Shown one piece after another: positions 62,968-64,000 of a stretch of 64,000 bases of DNA. The notes beneath the pieces were generated by a model, which saw only the letters and a list, made by a program, of their open reading frames with translations, was not told the origin of the DNA and made no database searches. The position numbers and the translations under genes are program-made. Source of the stretch: Aphanomyces cochlioides (Eukaryota > Oomycota > Saprolegniomycetes > Saprolegniales > Verrucalvaceae); the NCBI GenBank assembly GCA_019828595.1, contig JAHQRK010000002.1, forward strand, positions 2,232,001 through 2,296,000, read 5' to 3'. Each line of letters opens with the position of its first letter. Position 1 is the first letter of the stretch.

Positions 62968-63840
62968 ATGAGTACCCCCGGCGGCGGCGAACGCAAGGCC
63001 AGCGAGAGCATGAAGGATGCGATGGAACGGATGCAAAACCTCAACGGCGACCTCAATCGCACGATCTGGGTGCTCCGGTAAGCGTTGACGACGGCCGTGG
63101 CGTTGGAAAGCGACGTGTCTTCATCGGACAAGGCGGAAGTCCAACGCCTGCAATGCGAGAACGAAACGCTCCGGGTGCAGGTCAAAGAAACGGACGAGAA
63201 GCTGACCGTCATGGAGGAAGCCTAGGAAGCGAAGTCCGGTCGGATCAAAAGTTTGGAGCAACAAGTCGAGGAAACGGAGGAGGCGGCCAAAGCATCCGCG
63301 AGGAAAACGAAACAGATGCGTGATAAATTTCGGCACATGCGCGAAAAGTTCCACACGAGCATGATTGTTCAGGCGAAGCACAAGGCGCGGTTCCTGAACT
63401 TCTTTCAGCAGAACGGATTCATCAGTAACCTGAATGCTGCCGAGGCCTGCGTCGATGCCTGGATGCATGACATCGGATTAAACCCGGACAAAAGATCAAT
63501 GGATCGCTGGGAACGTTCACGTGGCTTCAGTGTGATGCCGGGATTCGTCGATTCGAACGCCAAACCATATGAACTGCCGGATGTGGACGTGGATATGGCT
63601 AAGAAAGGCTTCATCGCCATGATGAAACGGATTGTGGCTCCATCCGTTGCGGATGAGTACTCGTCAGACAAGAGTGAGCAGTGCTCGAGCCCGGATCGAG
63701 ACGAAGACTTGTCAGACGCAAGCTCTGCGGATGAAGCCAGCGAAACCGAGGATCCCCAAGACGGGTCTGGCGGAGACGGATCGCACGATCCTGAACTATT
63801 CGAAGGCTTGAAGGACGATACGCCGTCGGATCCTAAATAA
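62968..63840 (+). pseudogene. Coiled-coil protein ORF with two in-frame stops
   Basis: From MSTPGGGERKASESMKDAMERM the frame stays the same to TAA 63838-63840 (290 codons) but has TAA at 63079 and TAG at 63223. Heptad-rich helices (AEVQRLQCENETLRVQ; EQQVEETEEAAKASARKTKQMRDKFRHMREKF) precede a small globular part (NFFQQNGFISNLNAAEACVDAW) and an acidic Ser/Asp-rich tail (SSDKSEQCSSPDRDEDLSDASS). Base use is more GC-rich than its neighbours. Not recognised; perhaps gag or an accessory ORF of a retroelement. Confidence 0.5.
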
Positions 63841-64000
63841 CGGATCACGAGGGTGGAGGCAATCAAGGCTAGCGATCCGTCAACGGATGTCGCGGAGACA
63901 AAACCTAAAAATCCGTCGTCCCAGCAATCCGTAGATAAGACTGCAGCGAAGTAGTCGACGCTCACGAAAACGGATGGCGCGTCCCGGAAACATCCTCGGA
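63841..64000. other. Window end, nothing assigned
   Basis: Continues the CGGAT-rich composition of the preceding ORF; truncated by the window. Confidence 0.3.

Noticed and set aside
1..64000. CRISPR array, rRNA operon or bacterial operon structure
   Set aside because: No regularly spaced repeats or rRNA-like sequence; introns and gene organisation are eukaryotic.

Overview
The window looks like a piece of an oomycete nuclear genome, most likely Saprolegniales (Aphanomyces-like; the genus is inference). Evidence: very short GT-AG introns (about 38-56 nt), start-proximal initiator elements matching the oomycete Inr consensus, an expanded family of bZIP/coiled-coil proteins of the oomycete M96 type, ankyrin-repeat kinases, and LTR retrotransposons.

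Layout. (1) 1.1-9.1 kb: a tandem array of NAD(P)H-dependent FMN reductase genes. Three are intact (1111, 3634, 7158), one has lost its ancestral ATG (4683), two are frameshifted (6150, 8541), and four fragments include a convergent inverted pair. (2) 9.2-13.3 kb: four tandem two-exon genes for a multi-pass membrane protein of the rolling-stone/AIG1-like kind, all with one phase-2 intron at the same codon. (3) 13.4-15.9 kb: a histidine phosphatase and a membrane RING-H2 protein. (4) 15.9-33.1 kb: bZIP copy A (one frameshift) and copy B. Copy B is cut into three pieces by two independent LTR retrotransposon insertions, with 5-bp target duplications GGAAG and TACGC. One of these elements carries a third LTR element inside it. 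(5) 33.9-42.3 kb: two ankyrin-repeat protein kinase genes, both disrupted, flanking a secreted, probably GPI-anchored intradiol-dioxygenase-like gene whose promoter region is part of a 194-bp inverted repeat. (6) 42.3-44.8 kb: no convincing gene. (7) 44.8-61.1 kb: nine more bZIP/M96-type copies (C to K). D, E and F are on the plus strand and C and G to K on the minus strand. E, F, H, J and K are open; C, D, G and I are broken. (8) 61.2-62.2 kb: a fold-back MITE nested in another MITE. (9) 63-64 kb: a coiled-coil ORF with two in-frame stops, probably from a repeat.

Biologically this is a birth-and-death landscape. Four families (FMN reductase, membrane protein, bZIP, ankyrin kinase) are tandemly amplified, and about half of the copies carry one or a few disabling changes. 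The bZIP copies keep a rigid four-exon design with exons 2 and 3 of exactly 128 and 66 nt, and the ankyrin kinases use one 99-nt exon per 33-residue repeat. All three LTR elements have damaged pol genes. One of them carries an antisense gene with its own spliceosomal intron.
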